A stretch of 8,939 nt of DNA. It comes from an uncultured Bacilli bacterium (GTDB taxonomy: Bacteria; Bacillota_I; Bacilli_A; RF39; UBA660). Each line of letters starts with the position of its first letter. Positions within the stretch are counted from its first letter, which is position 1. Positions 7,046-8,939 of the stretch are shown here, in pieces. Location of the stretch: contig CALVHK010000037.1 of assembly GCA_944327405.1 (NCBI GenBank), positions 1-8,939 of the forward strand, read 5' to 3'. Under the pieces are notes generated by a model. That model did not search any database and had not been told where the DNA came from. It saw only the letters and a program-made list of their open reading frames with translations. The translations under genes and the position numbers were made by a program.

Positions 7046-7437
7046 TCTTTCCTACCATCCTTTAATAGATCTCTTATCTCTTCAAGGAGTAATACTTCTT
7101 CACTTTTCTTTGGCGCTACTTTTTCTTCTTCTTTCTTTCTTATATGGGTTAGCTTATTAATAAATTTTATAATGATAAAGATACAAACCGCAATAATAAG
7201 AAAGTCAATAATACTCTGGATGAATGCTCCATACTCTATTTTGGTATCTCTAAAGGTAATCGATAAATTGGAAAAATCTACTCCTCCTAAAACTAAACCT
7301 AAAATCGGAGTTAAGATGTTGTTTACAAGGCTTGTCACAATCGATGAAAACGCCCCACCAATAATTACACCAACGGCTAGATCGATAACGTTTCCTCTAG
7401 CAATAAATTTTTTAAATTCACTTAAATTTTTTTTCAT
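7042..7437 (-). CDS. mscL: Large-conductance mechanosensitive channel
   Basis: Pentameric membrane channel that opens under membrane tension and releases solutes on hypo-osmotic shock. The 131-residue protein has the MscL plan. The amphipathic N-terminal helix MKKNLSEFKKFIARGN carries the conserved F-x-x-F-I-A-R-G-N. TM1 (about 17-47) is the pore helix rich in small residues (VIDLAVGVIIGGAFSSIV), followed by a periplasm-side loop (about 50-68), TM2 (about 71-95) and a C-terminal helix (about 112-128, LLLEEIRDLLK). The frame is open upstream to 7518, but those 27 codons run through a terminator and promoter. The ATG at 7437 has GGTGG just upstream and the right family start. It is the first gene of the five-gene operon, and its TGA overlaps the miaA start. 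Confidence 0.95.
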   Translation of the reverse strand: MKKNLSEFKKFIARGNVIDLAVGVIIGGAFSSIVTSLVNNILTPILGLVLGGVDFSNLSITFRDTKIEYGAFIQSIIDFLIIAVCIFIIIKFINKLTHIRKKEEEKVAPKKSEEVLLLEEIRDLLKDGRKE

Positions 7438-7453
7438 ACTTCCACCCATCTTT

Positions 7454-7462
7454 ATTTTAACA
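7454..7462 (-). promoter_or_regulatory. Extended -10 promoter for the mscL operon
   Basis: On the minus strand TGTTAAAAT gives TAAAAT (7454-7459) with TG one base upstream (7461-7462), the same nonamer as before the thioredoxin-fold gene. The -35 position at 17 bp spacing is only a T run (7477-7482), which belongs to the preceding terminator. The predicted start near 7447 leaves a leader of about 10 nt. Confidence 0.55.
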
Positions 7463-7472
7463 CAGTTGAGGC

Positions 7473-7511
7473 AAAAAAAAAAGTTAATCCCGTATATACA
7501 GGTGTTAACTT
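7473..7511 (-). terminator. Rho-independent terminator of the module-bearing surface-protein gene
   Basis: On the minus strand, AAGTTAA (7505-7511) pairs with TTAACTT (7481-7487). An inner CCTGT/ACGGG helix lies beyond a small internal loop, and a T10 run (7473-7482) follows. The gene's TAA stop (7505-7507) is inside the 5' arm. Confidence 0.88.
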
Positions 7512-8602
7512 GGTTCATTAATTAATGTTGTTCCTTCAAAAAAAGGAATATTGGCATCACACCATGCTTTGTCTGGTTCATTTCCGGCACCAAAACTAGC
7601 AGTTAAATCAATCAGTATAAGGCCATCATACCAAACAGTGGTAGTGGCATTATTGTTGTTATAATCTAGTCGTAATTGGGCTGCTGTTTGTGTGAATGAA
7701 GAACGGTCGTTGACTGCGGAAACAATATTCCATGATCCTGCACTGCCAATGGATTGTCCTTCTACATAGTCAGGTTCGGCAATAGGCCAATAAATACCGG
7801 CTGTGCCACTTGCCCCTTCATGATAAACTTCATATCTAGCATAATAAATGTGCGTTGAATCTAGGGGAATACTTACACTATTGGTTGCTAATATTTCTGG
7901 TAAAGATGCACTTCCTGTTAACCTATAGGCTGTTGTGCCGTATTTGGCATGAGCAGTATCAACTGCTCCTCCACTCCAAACACTACTTGATTCAAAGCTA
8001 GGATCTGTTACTAAATTGGTTAATTCTACTTGAGGTGCTTGTGCGACTTGATAAATCATGACTTCGGCTTCAAATGTTGATCCCATTATATCATTGTCAG
8101 CACTTTCATCGATCCATAAATATAAACTAAATGATTTAGAGGCATTAATGTTTGGTAAAGTTCCTGTTTCAATAACATAAGATGCTTTGGTATCATTAGA
8201 TGTAACTCCTGATGGAAGAGATGTAGCGGTAAGACTTGTTAATTTTGTAGCTGTTGCGCCATCTAGGGAATAGTTAATGTATGATAATAAATTATCACTT
8301 GTCGAATTTTTAATATTCAGTATCAATTGATAGCCACTTCCAGTAGCACAAGTATTGGTAATTGTAAATTCGTATGGAGCAATTGTTCTGAAAGCGGTAT
8401 CATTACTCATAGGATAAGCTGCATTTAGATTAATTGAGCTACTGTTCTCTTGAAAATCAATGTTATAACAACCACTTTCTATTATATTTTCTCCTGCTTG
8501 ATTGGTATTAAAAGAAAGGTAAGCAAAAGTTATCCCTATGGTTGCAACAACGACAATTACAATCGATAAAATTAGTAATGCAATGTATTTTTTGTTGTTC
8601 AA
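7505..8602 (-). CDS. SipW-signal (TasA/camelysin-like) surface protein with C-terminal carbohydrate-binding-like module
   Basis: A 365-residue exported protein. Residues 6-27 form one hydrophobic segment ending in ATIGITFAYLSF, the pattern of signals cut by the SipW-type signal peptidase. Domain 1 (about 28-186) is a beta-rich TasA/camelysin-like domain with C45 (ESGCYNIDF) and C85 (ITNTCATGSG), a plausible disulphide pair. It ends in FSLYLWIDE (158-166) and IMGSTFEAEVMIY (172-184). Domain 2 (about 195-358) starts NLVTDPSFE, continues with beta-sandwich features (YGTTAYRL, WYDGLILIDLT) and ends FGAGNEPDKAWCDANIPFFEGT. I know that ending from gut Firmicutes surface and phage tail-like proteins, where a sugar-binding role is usually assumed. 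The start is uncertain: TTG at 8602 has GGTGA 5 nt upstream and gives the usual MNNKKYIALL opening; GTG at 8611 or 8614 is possible. It has its own promoter and terminator. The substrate is unknown. Confidence 0.8.
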   Translation of the reverse strand: MNNKKYIALLILSIVIVVVATIGITFAYLSFNTNQAGENIIESGCYNIDFQENSSSINLNAAYPMSNDTAFRTIAPYEFTITNTCATGSGYQLILNIKNSTSDNLLSYINYSLDGATATKLTSLTATSLPSGVTSNDTKASYVIETGTLPNINASKSFSLYLWIDESADNDIMGSTFEAEVMIYQVAQAPQVELTNLVTDPSFESSSVWSGGAVDTAHAKYGTTAYRLTGSASLPEILATNSVSIPLDSTHIYYARYEVYHEGASGTAGIYWPIAEPDYVEGQSIGSAGSWNIVSAVNDRSSFTQTAAQLRLDYNNNNATTTVWYDGLILIDLTASFGAGNEPDKAWCDANIPFFEGTTLINEPS

Positions 8603-8630
8603 TTTTATCACCACTATCTCACTATATTAC

Positions 8631-8659
8631 ATTATATAGTATTTTTTGTCTTTTGAAAA
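8631..8659 (-). promoter_or_regulatory. Promoter for the module-bearing surface-protein gene
   Basis: On the minus strand: TTTTCA (-35, 8654-8659), a 17-bp spacer and consensus TATAAT (-10, 8631-8636). The predicted start near 8624 gives a leader of about 22 nt if translation starts at TTG 8602, or about 10 nt if at GTG 8614. Confidence 0.65.
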
Positions 8660-8669
8660 GTATAAAATG

Positions 8670-8695
8670 AAAAAAACTTCTAAATTAGAAGTTTT
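8670..8695 (-). terminator. Rho-independent terminator of the upstream surface-protein gene
   Basis: The near-perfect palindrome at 8673-8695 (AAAACTTCTA arm on the minus strand) is centred on 8684 and followed by a T7 run (8670-8676). The TAA stop of the upstream gene (8694-8696) overlaps the stem base. It separates the two surface-protein genes into different transcripts. Confidence 0.85.
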
Positions 8696-8939
8696 ACATG
8701 GAACTATAAACTAAAACTTTGGCTCCAAAAGTTTCTCCCATTACTTCAGTTCCTGTTGCTTCATCAATCCATAAATATAAAGTATAAGTTGCTGATTCTC
8801 CAGGATTTAGTGTTCCTGATGCTAGATGATAGCTAGTATTTATTCCTTCGTCTGTTTTTATAGCTTCACTTAAAGTTGAGGCTGGAGCGGTACTTAATAT
8901 AGCACTGGCATTACTGTTTAGTTTGTATCTTATTGTGGA
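8694..8939 (-). CDS. SipW-signal type surface protein paralogue, C-terminal part (cut by window edge)
   Basis: The last 81 codons of a gene entering from the right edge, too short to stand out as a long reading frame. The sequence parallels the end of domain 1 in the neighbouring surface protein: a strand STIRYKLN, then SYHLASGTLNPGESATYTLYLWIDE and EVMGETFGAKVLVYSSM, aligned with YVIETGTLPNINASKSFSLYLWIDE and DIMGSTFEAEVMIYQ. YLWIDE, MG-x-TF-x-A-x-V and the closing tyrosine are shared. It stops directly after this domain, so it lacks the carbohydrate-binding-like module of its neighbour. By analogy the missing N-terminus should carry a SipW-type signal, but this cannot be seen. The stop lies in the terminator stem. 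Confidence 0.85.
   Translation of the reverse strand, partial: STIRYKLNSNASAILSTAPASTLSEAIKTDEGINTSYHLASGTLNPGESATYTLYLWIDEATGTEVMGETFGAKVLVYSSM

Noticed and set aside
3844..7437. Mycoplasma-type genetic code (TGA as tryptophan), suggested by AT richness
   Set aside because: TGA ends mscL, miaA, cca and dnaD at the expected family lengths and in ATGA overlaps, and tryptophan is encoded by TGG.
7172..7525. Plus-strand 117-codon frame antisense to mscL
   Set aside because: It is the complement of the mscL coding strand and runs through a terminator; no ribosome binding site is seen.
7505..8020. Prophage fragment, suggested by the phage-tail-like C-terminal module
   Set aside because: The gene has a SipW-type signal, its own promoter and terminator, and a host paralogue beside it; no other phage gene is present.

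Overview
The window is AT-rich (about one third G+C by eye), with purine-rich Shine-Dalgarno sites (GGTGA, GGAGG, AGGA), sigma-A type promoters and U-tailed hairpin terminators. This suggests a low-GC Gram-positive bacterium. The dnaD-nth pair, FtsK/SpoIIIE-type translocase and SipW-like surface proteins fit Bacilli, perhaps one of the small uncultured gut lineages near Erysipelotrichales or RF39. That placement is inference. TGA acts as a normal stop: four genes of the central operon end in TGA, two of them in ATGA overlaps with the next start. A mycoplasma-type code is therefore unlikely.

Layout. (1) Positions 1-902, minus strand: an unrecognised 246-residue protein, followed 2 bp later by the N-terminal part of a small GNAT-like acetyltransferase cut by the window edge. 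(2) Positions 903-1015: a compact divergent promoter region with a 15-bp direct repeat covering both -35 boxes. (3) Positions 1016-3833, plus strand: ftsK, then a membrane-anchored thioredoxin-fold protein without a CXXC motif. (4) Positions 3832-3861: a terminator shared by convergent genes. (5) Positions 3844-7437, minus strand, read right to left: mscL-miaA-cca-dnaD-nth, an almost gapless and probably translationally coupled operon. (6) Positions 7505-8939, minus strand: two related SipW-signal (TasA/camelysin-like) surface proteins in tandem. The complete one has gained a C-terminal carbohydrate-binding-like module. The upstream one, partial in the window, stops at the end of the shared domain.

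How they work together. The core is housekeeping: chromosome translocation (FtsK), replication restart or initiation (DnaD), base-excision repair (Nth), two tRNA maturation steps (MiaA, Cca) and osmotic protection (MscL). The accessory parts are the surface-protein tandem at the right end and the orphan-acetyltransferase pair at the left. Gene ends are very compact: stop codons of four genes lie inside terminator hairpins, and three predicted promoters leave leaders of only about 10 nt. I see no CRISPR array, insertion sequence, rRNA, tRNA or convincing riboswitch. No stretch above 300 bases lacks a gene. The most promising leads are the surface-protein tandem with its domain gain, the orphan protein with an in-frame 21-bp duplication, and the direct repeat in the divergent promoter.
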